Below are positions 39,401 through 54,951 of a stretch of 64,000 nucleotides of DNA, one piece after another. The stretch is taken from contig JAKZAN010000004.1 of assembly GCA_023053545.1 (NCBI GenBank), forward strand, positions 8,990,001 to 9,054,000. Reading direction: 5' to 3'. The translations under genes were made by a program, and so were the position numbers. This stretch comes from Lepidurus packardi (taxonomy: Eukaryota > Arthropoda > Branchiopoda > Notostraca > Triopsidae). How positions within the stretch are numbered: the first letter of the stretch is position 1; each line of letters starts with the position of its first letter. The notes under the pieces were generated by a model. It saw only the letters and a program-made list of their open reading frames with translations, ran no database searches and was not told the origin of the DNA.

Positions 39401-40452
39401 CAAAGTGTCTGAAATGATTCTACATTTCTGTTTTTTTCTTTTGCAGAAGAATGATACCAAATTACTCTCAGTTGCGTCTATTTCAGTCGAGTGACATTTA
39501 TATGTCGCAAACACGTTACTTCCTTAAGCTCTTTTTAGGATGAATCATAGTGATAAAGTCCTTAAAATCGTTGAAAAATTTAAGTGACGATATATTTTGC
39601 GCTACGTTAAAACTCTCAGAGAAAAATTATTCTGAATTTGGTTGTTGTTTTTTCTCGATTTTCGTAGCAGAATGGAGGGAGCCTATTGTCCGCAAATGAG
39701 GCAGAAGTGGTAGCTTGGCGTCGTGAAGAAGCTACACGTCGTTTGGGCCGCTTGCTACAATTGGACGCTACCAACGAACGTGCACTCTTCAACTTGGGCA
39801 TGTTAGCAATGGACAACGGGGACATTGCTGCCGCAGAGTACCATTTCAAAGCTGCTGTGGAGCTGAAAGCTAATTTTCGTTCGGCCTTGTTCAATTTGGC
39901 ACTACTCCTGTCCGATTCGGGTCGACCTTTAGAAGCCGCCCCTTTTTTAAACCAACTGGTGCGAAGTCATCCTGATCATGTCAAAGGACTCATCCTCCTG
40001 GGTGACATCTATATCAACAGTTTACGTGACTTGGACGCCGCAGAAAGCGTAATAAGAATCTTGTCCTTTTATTCATCAGTCGGTTTATTTATTTACATGT
40101 TCTTTTTTTCTGTTTTCAGTGCTATCATCGGATTCTCGAGCTGGACCCGGGGAACGTCCAGGGCTTACATAATTTATGCGTTGTGTACGTCGAAAGGGGC
40201 GAGTTAAAGAAAGCGGAGAGGTGTCTGCAGCAAGCGCATCGTTTAGCGCCCGCGGAAGATTACATTGTCCGCCATTTGCAGATCGTGCAGAACCGCTTAG
40301 CGAAATTGCAAGCGCAAGCCTTGGAAAGTGAGCTACCTCAAGTCACGCCCACCCAGTCGGGGGCATTGAGCAGTGAAGTGTCTGACCGAGCTCCGCCCAC
40401 TGGTAATGGGGATGAAGCTGGCAAACCAGGAATGATTCTCACGAATCAGTGA
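613..40452 (+). CDS. TMTC3: TMTC3-type protein O-mannosyltransferase (transmembrane and TPR repeat-containing protein 3), 13 coding exons
   Basis: Exons: 613-804, 14663-14799, 28141-28222, 31363-31471, 31773-32061, 34753-34996, 35713-35861, 37929-38150, 38238-38331, 38420-38710, 38831-38980, 39671-40048, 40120-40452. They join in frame to 889 residues; vertebrate TMTC3 has about 914. Family knowledge: ER-membrane enzyme transferring mannose from dolichol-phosphate-mannose to Ser/Thr of cadherin-type domains. Seen here: a multi-pass membrane half (about residues 1-430) starting with the acidic loop motif FVFDD (Asp32, Asp33), conserved blocks [59 protein letters not shown] and RNWDWESE, then TPR repeats from about 440 to 860. 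The pattern fits TMTC3 (fly CG4050-type) better than TMTC1, 2 or 4. The start at 613 is the ATG nearest the first membrane segment. All junctions have GT-AG and matching phases. The C-terminus, from about 850, is low complexity. Confidence 0.96.
12431..12460 (+). repeat. Hairpin repeat copy 1 (CCGGAGTAA family)
   Basis: Stem AGCCGGAGT at 12433-12441 pairs with ACTCCGG-G-CT at 12451-12460 with one bulged G; the loop is AATGCTACA. Preceded by GAACAAGCA, which also precedes copy 2. Confidence 0.6.
12560..12592 (+). repeat. Hairpin repeat copy 2 (CCGGAGTAA family)
   Basis: Stem GCCGGA at 12568-12573 pairs with TCCGGC at 12587-12592. It lies 134 bp downstream of copy 1 and shares with it the 18-mer GAACAAGCAAGCCGGAGT plus the following AA. 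Confidence 0.6.
14663..14799 (+). CDS. TMTC3: TMTC3 coding exon 2
   Basis: Acceptor TTTCTAG precedes GAG CAA AGC CAT. Encodes SHKSYRPL and [14 protein letters not shown], aligning without gap to the family block after NDFWGT, plus the start of the next membrane helix. The donor GTAAGT at 14800 is phase 2. The exon is isolated between two introns of more than 13 kb. Confidence 0.93.
20880..21480. repeat. AT-rich low-complexity block with TTACTG-type repeats
   Basis: Degenerate repeats of ATTACTG / CAGTAAT. An 18-mer, GATTACTGTCAGTAATAT, is present exactly twice (21048-21065 and 21077-21094) and is itself nearly palindromic. Confidence 0.6.
23737..23758 (+). repeat. 22-base G homopolymer
   Basis: Uninterrupted run of 22 G in TMTC3 intron 2. 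It could form a G-quadruplex; exact length is prone to sequencing error. Confidence 0.9.
27452..27483 (+). repeat. 32-base T homopolymer
   Basis: Uninterrupted T run directly followed by a GA-rich tract (AGAGAGAGAGAAAGAGAG). No adjoining retroposed sequence or target duplication was recognised. Confidence 0.9.
28141..28222 (+). CDS. TMTC3: TMTC3 coding exon 3
   Basis: Acceptor TTATTTACAG, donor GTAAGT. Encodes a membrane helix ending in [10 protein letters not shown], one of the most conserved TMTC blocks. It contains one copy of the octamer ATTTCTGC that is frequent in the surrounding introns. Confidence 0.93.
28223..31362. other. TMTC3 intron 3 (3.1 kb), no gene supported
   Basis: AT-rich, with several ATTTCTGC octamers (near 29398, 29542, 29682, 30101 and 30763). 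No coding similarity recognised. Confidence 0.65.
31363..31471 (+). CDS. TMTC3: TMTC3 coding exon 4
   Basis: Acceptor TTGCTACAG, donor GGTACT with phase 1. Encodes [13 protein letters not shown] and a membrane helix followed by a short basic loop. Confidence 0.93.
31773..32061 (+). CDS. TMTC3: TMTC3 coding exon 5
   Basis: Encodes residues 174-269, including [12 protein letters not shown] and the SQLPVFTR block leading into the DUF1736-type region of TMTC proteins. Donor after ACGAG, phase 2, completing Arg270 with the next exon. Confidence 0.94.
32062..34752. other. TMTC3 intron 5 (2.7 kb), no gene supported
   Basis: AT-rich intronic DNA with a 26-base T run at 34236-34261. Open frames here (for example 32844-33236 plus) show no recognisable domain. 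Confidence 0.65.
34236..34261 (+). repeat. 26-base T homopolymer
   Basis: Uninterrupted T run in TMTC3 intron 5. Confidence 0.85.
34753..34996 (+). CDS. TMTC3: TMTC3 coding exon 6
   Basis: Acceptor GACTCTCAG; encodes [24 protein letters not shown] and CCDWTMGT, the core of the DUF1736-type domain, then membrane helices. Donor GTAAAA, phase 0. Confidence 0.94.
35050..35290. repeat. Degenerate TTATGTTA / TTGTGTTA simple repeat
   Basis: Blocks such as TTGTGTTAGGTTATGG, TTATGTTACGTTGTGTTACC and TTAGCTTATGCTAATATTAG follow each other, an imperfect short-period repeat that grades into ATTA-rich sequence. Confidence 0.65.
35440..35468 (+). repeat. Hairpin repeat copy 3 (CCGGAGTAA family)
   Basis: Stem AGGCCGG at 35440-35446 pairs with CCGGCCT at 35462-35468; the loop contains GTAACGCTACAAG. 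It is 23 kb from copies 1 and 2, in TMTC3 intron 6. Confidence 0.55.
35713..35861 (+). CDS. TMTC3: TMTC3 coding exon 7
   Basis: Acceptor ACTATATAG; encodes [19 protein letters not shown] and PSMGFC, the last strongly conserved membrane block. Donor GTAACA, phase 2. Confidence 0.94.
35862..37928. other. TMTC3 intron 7 (2.1 kb), no gene supported
   Basis: AT-rich; no coding similarity, transposon end or RNA gene recognised. The acceptor TTACACAG lies directly before exon 8. Confidence 0.65.
37929..40452 (+). CDS. TMTC3: TMTC3 coding exons 8-13 (last membrane helix and TPR array)
   Basis: Six closely spaced exons (37929-38150, 38238-38331, 38420-38710, 38831-38980, 39671-40048, 40120-40452). 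The first encodes the final membrane helix and RNWDWESE. The rest encode tandem TPRs such as [56 protein letters not shown] and [20 protein letters not shown]. Introns are 71-120 bp except one of 690 bp. The exon at 39671 has a TAGCAG tandem acceptor. The stop codon is TGA at 40450-40452. Confidence 0.95.
38981..39670. other. TMTC3 intron 11 (0.69 kb)
   Basis: Interrupts the TPR array. It has one ATTTCTGC octamer near 39003, a T-rich stretch (39190-39280) and ends in the tandem acceptor TAGCAG. Confidence 0.65.
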
Positions 40453-42707
40453 CAAAATCAGTGAGAGAATCAGTCTCTTCTTAATCGGAAGAAGAGGAAA
40501 AAGTGGACTTCTGTGATGCCTTTCTATTTCAGCATTGGAGCAAAAAAAATAACTTGCTGGGAAACAAGACGTTCCTAGCCTGTTTTTTTTTTGTTTGTTT
40601 TTTTATCGATTTTTGATTGGTGTTGTCTCCTTTAAAAAAAGAAAGAAAGTGTCTGCTCTATTGCCTTTTCTGCTCGATGACAATTCATATCGGTTGCAAT
40701 CTTATGTTTATCTTTTTAGGGTACTTCTTTGTTTTTGGGAGTAATTGTTATTGAGAATATCGCCACTTTGTAAAACTTTCATTCCAAATGTCAGCTGCTA
40801 CAGTATCGTATTCCAAGTTTAAAAGAAAGCCACGCCCTTTCGGATGAAAAAAACATTCGCTTTGTGCCTTCTGGCTACTCCTGGGGGGAACTACGTGGTT
40901 TTGATAACGAACACCAGATGGTTAAACAAAACATTCCAATTCCTGTGTAGTTGCTGTTGCTGGATTTCGAAGGAAAAAAAAAACAGAAAATGCAGGGAGA
41001 TAAGAAATAGTGGAAGCGGCTAGTGTGGATTGAAGAACTGTGTGTGAGTTAAATCTGGTAACATGTTATTGGTTAAGATGACAAAAAAGGGAAAAGAATC
41101 TCTGCTTTGAAAGGCTGAGCAAATTGTTCTAAAATCTTGTGAAAATAAGAAGAAGAGCCTTACATGTTTATTTTTCTAATTATATTAGGTGGTCACACTT
41201 TTACCTCCCCTGCCCCAAGAAAACCCTTTTTACCCCCTTTTTAACCATCCCAGTTCTCCTTTTTCGCTCCTGTGTAGTATTGACGGTTAGAATGATTGAT
41301 CTGAAACCATTCCATTCCCTTTTCCCTGTAAAAGTTTAACAAAAAAGGAAAATAACCCAAGTTCAGTTTATCCTTTCCGTTGGTATGAAAAAAAACTCGG
41401 ATCTTTTAGGTTAAAAAAATGTTTGAAATGTGTGCTCGATTTCTTTTTTTGCTGTGGAGTGATTGGAAACCTGTATTTTGAATTCTCCAAAAACCTTTTT
41501 AACTTTTAATCCCCCTCCAAAAACTCGTTTGACCTTTGTCAACTGTGATACTGATTACGCGAAGTAAACCAAAAAAAAAAATCCAAAAAATTACTACTTG
41601 TACACTGATTAAGGTAAGTTAAATTTCAGCCATAATTATCTAATATTGTAATATTTCTGGCTAGTACCCAGTTTTCTAACTCGGAAATGTAAGGTAAATT
41701 TGTATTTGTATTGCACACCATGTCGCGACAGTCACAAGTGGGGAGGGGAAGGAGCTAATTTCTCTGCGTTACACCCATAAAGATCAATTTCAGTTCAAGA
41801 CGATTTAGTTTGCTGGAAAGAGGCAAGTGGTTTTGTATTTAATTTAAATTAAAAAGAGGGAGGAGGTTTAGCCTAGTACCGGCAGGCTTAACAAAAACAC
41901 GAAAAAACAGGGAAGTTTTTCAAGTTGGTATTGGGACTAAAATTTCACGTAAATTGCCATCGCCACACATAACATTAAAACAGTGTACAAGAAAACCAAA
42001 CTTGTAAAAGGATATATCTACATTTCTCATAATAAACGTAAGAACAATTTTGTTTTCTTGCTTTGCTGGGAAAACAATTTGCAGATCGTGGACCCATAAC
42101 CAATATTCCCCAGTTTTGACGCTGCATTTTCACAGAAAATCTCCTTTCTTCGCTTTTCATCACTAGTTTTAATATTTGAAACCTCCCCAAAAAATAAAGA
42201 TGTAAGAAAAATGAAACAGCCATGCATATCCCCAAAACGAACTCAAATCTTTTGGTTCACAGATCCCTCTAGGAAAAGAAATTTGTACTCGAGAATTAAG
42301 AAATTTCCAAGGGAAACGGAAATAGTAAGTCAGGGGGGAAGATAAGCTTTTAAATTCGATGGTGGAATTTTAAAATAAATATCTGTCAATGTTTAAAGCT
42401 AGAACTATGTTTGAAAAAAAAGGCTGCGATTAATGTTTTACGCAGATATATGAGGTGTTGGTGAAGAAATTTTGTTGCTGCTTAAAAAACTACCCGCCAC
42501 CGAATAACCCCAGATTTTTTCGTTGCACATGAGAACAACGAAACCAAATAATTAACAAGTACAACAACCGTGAGTGAATGCCTCGCCTTATTTTATGGAT
42601 TTCTTCCTCGCAGTTGTCAGTCCCCCAAAAAAAGCTTGGCGAAGAAATTGTTACGTTTCTTTATAAACTTCCCATATTATTTTGATACTTCTGTTTTTTC
42701 GTTCTTT
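40453..42707. other. Convergent 3' region between TMTC3 and ovo
   Basis: Contains the 3' UTRs of both genes. No open frame here is convincing. AATAAA occurs on plus at 42031, 42193 and 42374, and its complement (minus-strand signal) at 41167-41172. If these are the sites used, both transcripts have UTRs over 1.5 kb and overlap; this is inference. Confidence 0.5.
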
Positions 42708-49526
<6,819 letters not shown>

Positions 49527-52500
49527 GGCTGTGCCAACCCGTCAAAGTCTTTACGAGCCAAGTGTTAAGAACGAAATCACTAGACCCTATAAATGTTTTC
49601 TTTTACTAATCCCAAGTTCTGTTTAGCACGCTGGAATATGTCATCGGGAAGGATTTGATTCCAAGTTCGTTTCAGGAACAGCCGCAATAAATTTGGCCAC
49701 TGCGCACTGTCCACTCGAGTGTGTCTGCTTAACCGACACTATTTTAATTCGCGAAAGGGGAGGTACCGATAAAAAACACTTGAATGGCAGTTCTCGAGAA
49801 AGGAGCCCACTTCGATTTCACTAGCATCCGTTAAGGACGGAAGCTCTGCACCAAGTGCCGTTGTCTTGTCATGACAACCTTGGATAGCGGCTCGCAGCAT
49901 AGGATACGCTTTCCGAGTGTGCTATACAACACCTGAAGGCCCCCAGCGGCACCACCAACGAGTCCAAAAATTGAGAGGAGGAGATTCAGGCGGGTTCTGG
50001 TACCCACCTTTACGGAACGAAGGGAGGCCCGCTGATTCTCCCGTTGAAGTCGAAAATGCCGGAGGTAGTATGTGGCCTTTAGCAGAAGCCAATGTTATAT
50101 ACCTGTCTTCCGGCATGCTAAACGCACGAGCAAGCGAAAACTCTTTTTCAAGGCGAGACAAAAGAGGTGGAGCGAAAGTTAACTGGATGGTACCTCATAC
50201 GGTACCTTTCTTCGGTAGTCGTGTCGCAAGGATGACACTGACGTAGAAATCCTTGGGAGTAATGGCTTATTCCTTACATAGTCATGTGTATAAAACTCCC
50301 AAACTTACTATAAGGTTCTGATCCTTGAAATTTATATTTCTGGTCTTACTTTTTCACTTAAAAAGACAAAGGGTTGGGGAGGGGTTTTAACAGTACTGGA
50401 TTATAATAACGGTGCTCTCAAGGAACTTCGCGAAATGTAGGGGCCTCTCTCACTCCAAACTGGAGGCTTACTTTGGCACGACGAGGTATTTTTAACATTT
50501 AGATGGAAATCTTATATAGAGGGGGGCGTTTTTGGCCCCAATCTGCTTTAAGAGGTATTTGCAGGCTGGCTGTAAGCTTCAAGTCCTATCTGTAGTATTT
50601 AGTTGAAAAGCTGGTACAACGCGCTAGGGGACTTGGAAACCTGGTGGGGGAGCCTTTTCGTGAGAATTATTCCATAAAAATCGGGGTCCAAAAGTTGCCA
50701 ACTTCGTGATGAATTTTCCGAACTTTTTGGAAGGCTGTAGAAGGGAAAAGCATAGACGTTCTGCGGTTATTGTACTTGGCAAAGATGGCGTGGAAACGAT
50801 GGAAACAGTTTGCATTGGTTTGCGCTGGCACAGCACTTTCCCTCGGTAATGACCTTCTCAGCGCTTGTATAGCCACAGCGTGGAATGCCTTCCCGCTCGC
50901 TAGAGCATTCTTTAATGGTAGAGGGATCTTAATAGCATTGTAAGAAGTCATGGTCATGACTTGCCGCTTTCCATGCTTGAGTTCTGGCTACAAAAAAAAA
51001 TGGAGGCTTTTCAACTGCAGCTAAGGGCTACCAAACAGGCGAATATGAACTAACAGGTGGCCGCAAGGTTACGCATCTTGACTCCCTTGTTTTTTATGAT
51101 TGGAAGTCTCTCTGTCCCCGTGTGTGCGCGGCCCCCATGATTTCAGGTAAAATGCCTTCATCACGTCTGTCGTATGCAACGTCTTTCGAATCCTCCTAGG
51201 ATACCCATATCATCATCTAGAGTTTCCTACGTACAAAATCCTTTCAAACAATTGGATTTTTCGACGATCCGTTTTGTATTGCGGTTGAAGGATGAATTGT
51301 CTGGAAGACGAATTTGGGGGATAAGTCCCTCGTTGTTATTGAAATCCCACATTGCTTTATGGTTATATAATTTTTACTAGCCTGAACGATTTGACCAATG
51401 TCAGGTATTTCCACATTGCGTTGCGGTGTCGCAAGGTGGTGCAGGAGGAGGGGGGGGATAACGGTTCTTGTATCCTGTCCACACACTTACGGAGTCCGAC
51501 GTCGTTGGCACGTAAGGTTGGGTTGCCAAGAAGGAAGAAAACGCAACTTCCCGTAAATACTATTTTTCTTTCGTGTGGACCGGAACCTGTTGCTGGGTTC
51601 TGTTAATTCTTTACCTGGGATCCCTGACACCGACCACGAGACGAGGCCAAGGTTAAGCGATTGCGTCTAGCATTCCGTTGCCCATGAGCCTATTTAGTTT
51701 TAATACAGTTTTCATTGTTTCCGTTCCTTTCCTTTCTCTAGCAAACCATATCTAACATCATTTTTGCGCCTGAAATTGATTGTGTGCTTGAAGTAAACTC
51801 ATATTCTATTTGTTTTGGAGTTGGCTTTTGCTTGTTTGGAATTCCGATTTGGTTGCTAAAAGAGGCGTAAAAAAGGTTGGAAAATTTGGACAACAGCCGG
51901 TTTGAGAGAGTTTGGACAGAATAAGGTGAATATCCTACGTTGACCAAACCGAATCTCAGTTCTGAAAGAGAGCCATATGGTCTCGATTCCTAACATTTCT
52001 CATCATGTTGTCCTTATGCAAAGTTTGGCGTGGAACAAGGTAAGGGATTTTGCCCGGCAGACTTGTATTTTAATATGAAATGTGAATGTAAAGAATCTAA
52101 AGATAGCCTTTGGCATATTTTTAGGAGGAAGAAGATTAGGTAGAGGGTAATTCGGATTGTTTCAGAAAATAGACCACAGGCTGTACGCACTTTTGTTCTG
52201 TAAAGTCAAGGACCGCAGTAAAGAAAGGAAATATCACTCTTGTTTACGTAGTTTTGGAGAAGGAAACCTGATTAGAATTAATAATTTCGTATGATTTAGA
52301 TCAAGGTTTCATCGATTCAGGCATGGGGAGATTTTTGTAGGCATTTTTTAAAATAATTTCTTTAGTAATCATTTTAAAGAAATTGATATAACAATATATA
52401 TGCAGACAATACAGAGTGCAATTAAAAAGTGTACATTTGTACAAATTCCTTACGAAATAAGCACAGTATACAGGCTTCGCTTATTGTGATCACGTTTGTC

Positions 52501-52920
52501 TAGCCAATTTTGATTCTAAAAAGCGGAAATTTTTATAACTGAAAATCGGAAATATGTGTATGTATAGGTAGGTCGTTTATGATGTAGTTAAGAAAAATAG
52601 AAACAATGGTATGCAGACAGAAATTACAGTTTATTGTCTACAGTTTGTTTGTCAAAATGAACCACAGTAACTTAAACTATAAAACTAAGGTTACTTGAGA
52701 TATAAATTATTTAAAATATGCACTTATTTTCGTTTGTCTAGAATTCTGATTGTAAAGTCTATATATAGATTTTTAAACATTATGTAACCACGCGCCCAAA
52801 ACACGATTAACACTGAGCTTTTGAAGCCTAATCCTACTCTTAGCGAGGGTTCTCAACACGATTTTAATAAGACTCTTTCTCAGAAATTCTTTCCTGCGTT
52901 GTTAAATCTCTCTATTTCAT
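49527..52920. other. Intergenic region upstream of ovo
   Basis: Shared upstream DNA of ovo (minus) and TMEM9 (plus). Open frames of 70-110 codons (for example 49917-50246 plus, 50667-50957 minus) have no recognisable domain. The part beyond about 52000 is AT-rich and adjoins the transposon remnant. Confidence 0.55.
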
Positions 52921-52923
52921 AAT

Positions 52924-53150
52924 TAATCGATTTTCTGTGCACCTATTTTCTATGAACAAACTCTTGAGACTCCCTTGGACACCTTAGCTTTCATGATTGA
53001 TTCTCTATTGACTAAAATTGTTCCTATATGGTTGACTTGATCACTCCATATTCAGCTACAAGATCTACAACTCTAGCTCCTGAGTCTTTTTTGTCGATGA
53101 TTTCTTGCTTAATTTCAATAGTAAGAGCTTTTCTACTCTTCCTACATGGT
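52924..53150 (-). pseudogene. Transposase N-terminal fragment, CENPB/Tigger type, frameshifted
   Basis: Helix-turn-helix-like sequence broken by an in-frame TAG at 53024-53026 and a frameshift within the conserved STI.TIL segment. The remainder of a roughly 500-residue transposase is not recognisable. Family assignment rests on residue pattern only. Confidence 0.6.
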
Positions 53151-53348
53151 CTTCTTAGATCTATTTTGACAACACTAAATAAAGCCCTGAGTTTTCTGCA
53201 AATTTCAAATATAAAAAACACAACAAAGCGCCTGTGCGGTTCATAATGCGGGACCGCGTTAGCTATGCGGAACATTTTCCGGCTAACACTCGCGTTCGTA
53301 ATGCGGAATGTTCTTTATGCTAGGCGTTCGTTATGCGAGGCACCACTG
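52924..53348 (-). mobile_element. Decayed Tigger/pogo-like DNA transposon end with CENPB-type helix-turn-helix fragment
   Basis: On the minus strand the end at 53348 reads CAGTGGTGCCTCGCATAACG, followed by related subterminal units (GCATTACGAACG, GCATAGCTAACG, GCATTATGAACC) to about 53233. Downstream (about 53150-53027) a frame encodes RKSRKALTIEIKQEIIDKKD then VVDLVAEYGVIKSTI, the pattern of the N-terminal DNA-binding domain of Tigger/Jerky transposases. A stop and frameshift follow, after which TILVNRESIMKAKVSKGVSRV continues in another frame to about 52924. No opposite end, catalytic domain or TA duplication was found. Confidence 0.65.
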
Positions 53349-53805
53349 CATTATGTATCAACGTACACTATCCTGAATCAGCAGTAAGGCCATATTGCTG
53401 TAGCTTTTTACATCATAACGACTTTAAGATCCGTAGAGATTCGCAAGATCCGTAGCTAATTTGAGACTCCCGAGAAAAAATTCCTGAAGTTTAAATAGAA
53501 TACTTGCTTTTATTACATCCAAACTGTTTCGGTTTGAAGAGAAATAAACTAATGATTTGAACTAAACGCCATTACAACAGTTTGTCAGAAAAAAATGCTG
53601 GAATTACAGAGTGGCCAATAGATGACGTCTTGCTTAATTATCGATACTTTTCCAGCAAGGTATAATTTTGAAACGAACACCAATTCTGTGCGAACCATCT
53701 GGAGTGGCATTAGCTGCTTACGTTACGTGTATTTAGCTGTCTCGGTCTGACAACACAGTGGGTGTTATTCTTTGGCTAATCCGCGATTAAATATCTTAAA
53801 TAACA
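53349..53805. other. 5' flank of TMEM9
   Basis: About 450 bp between the transposon end and the TMEM9 start, presumably holding its promoter and 5' UTR. No TATA box or other defined element recognised. Confidence 0.5.
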
Positions 53806-54631
53806 ATGAGTTACTTATTTCCTATATGTTGCTGTTTATTCCTTTTATCCATAATCATTCCTGTGCAGGTATGGTAAAACAACAACCTGTTCTTAGCCAT
53901 TACATTAGAGTCAAACGCTAAAACTCCTTTATAGTTATTACTCCGATGTTTTTTGTGTAGGCTCAATATGATGACGTTCGCTGCAAGTGCATTTGCCCAG
54001 ACACAGCTATCGTCAATGGCTCTCAATCTAGTCGCATGCCGTATATAGGCAATGTACCTCCCAACAAATGGTAAGAAAAATCCATAATTTTATCCATGTC
54101 CTATTTAAAAAAACGCATCAATCCTTAGTGATTGCACCAATGTGGTGCTTCCACGCCTGGGAGATGCAATTAAAGGCAAAGAACGCGAGTTTTGCCCTCG
54201 CTGCGAATGCAAATACGAAAGCCGTAATATTACCACCATTAAAGTACTATAAGACCCAGTTTAGAACGCTCTATAGGACATATTTTTATAGGTTGTAGTC
54301 ATCATCGTCATTTGGATCATTTCTTTATTAGTGATCTACATGCTCTTCTTGGTCTGTCTGGATCCATTACTGAACAAAAAATCAACTGCCACTTACCAAG
54401 AGCACCAAAACGAAGAAGTAAAAGCTTCCCACGTCCTCTAAATCACTACTGATTTATTCACAAATGTACTTTTAGGAGGACACACTTGGCGTTGGTACCT
54501 CCAATTCTCAAGCCCTAAGAGTTTCAGGCACAGGAGTCTTGAATCGTGTAGGTCACCAGCAGGACAAATGGAAACGCCAAGTTCAGGAGCAACGCCGCCA
54601 TATCTACGACCGCCATACCATTTTGAACTAA
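53806..54631 (+). CDS. TMEM9: TMEM9 family lysosomal/endosomal type I membrane protein
   Basis: Exons 53806-53868, 53961-54070, 54129-54243, 54292-54417, 54476-54631; 189 residues (human TMEM9 has 183). Layout: signal peptide (about 1-22), cysteine-rich luminal domain (RCKCICP at 28-34, C58/C60, CPRCECKYE at 80-88), sequons at Asn40 (NGS) and Asn91 (NIT), one membrane helix (about 97-120) and a cytosolic tail ending QVQEQRRHIYDRH. The CECKYE.R..TTIK run before the helix and the tail block are family hallmarks. Known role of the family: promotes v-ATPase assembly on lysosomes and late endosomes. Introns are 48-92 bp. It converges on the PRAS40 homologue, with 320 bp between the stops. Confidence 0.95.
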
Positions 54632-54782
54632 ATCAGTAATTAAACTACAGAGCAAAAAGGATCTGGATTATAAGCTAATAATCATATTTTCCCCGTTAAC
54701 TTGTCAGTGATTTGCATATTCCGAGCTGGAGGGAAATAATAGATGAAAAGAATTGACCTTAGGGGAAAAGGATGAACTTTTT

Positions 54783-54788
54783 TTTATT
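54783..54788 (-). terminator. Candidate polyadenylation signal of the PRAS40/Lobe gene
   Basis: AATAAA on the minus strand, about 165 bp beyond the stop codon at 54952 and within the gap to TMEM9. Confidence 0.5.
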
Positions 54789-54951
54789 CCATTTTAAGTT
54801 TGTAAGGACAAAGAAAAACTGTTAGCCACAAGTAAATAGCGAGTGTAAACCGATACCGAAAACAGCTAAACATGGTACTGGTTAGTTATAATTTTTTTGC
54901 TTTTTTTTGTTTGGCGAATCTAAGTTTTCCAGGAGCCGATTGGTTTAATTT

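Noticed and set aside
49917..50246. 109-codon plus-strand frame upstream of ovo, with an opposite-strand frame
   Set aside because: No domain or family match; could be an unrecognised non-coding exon but nothing supports it.
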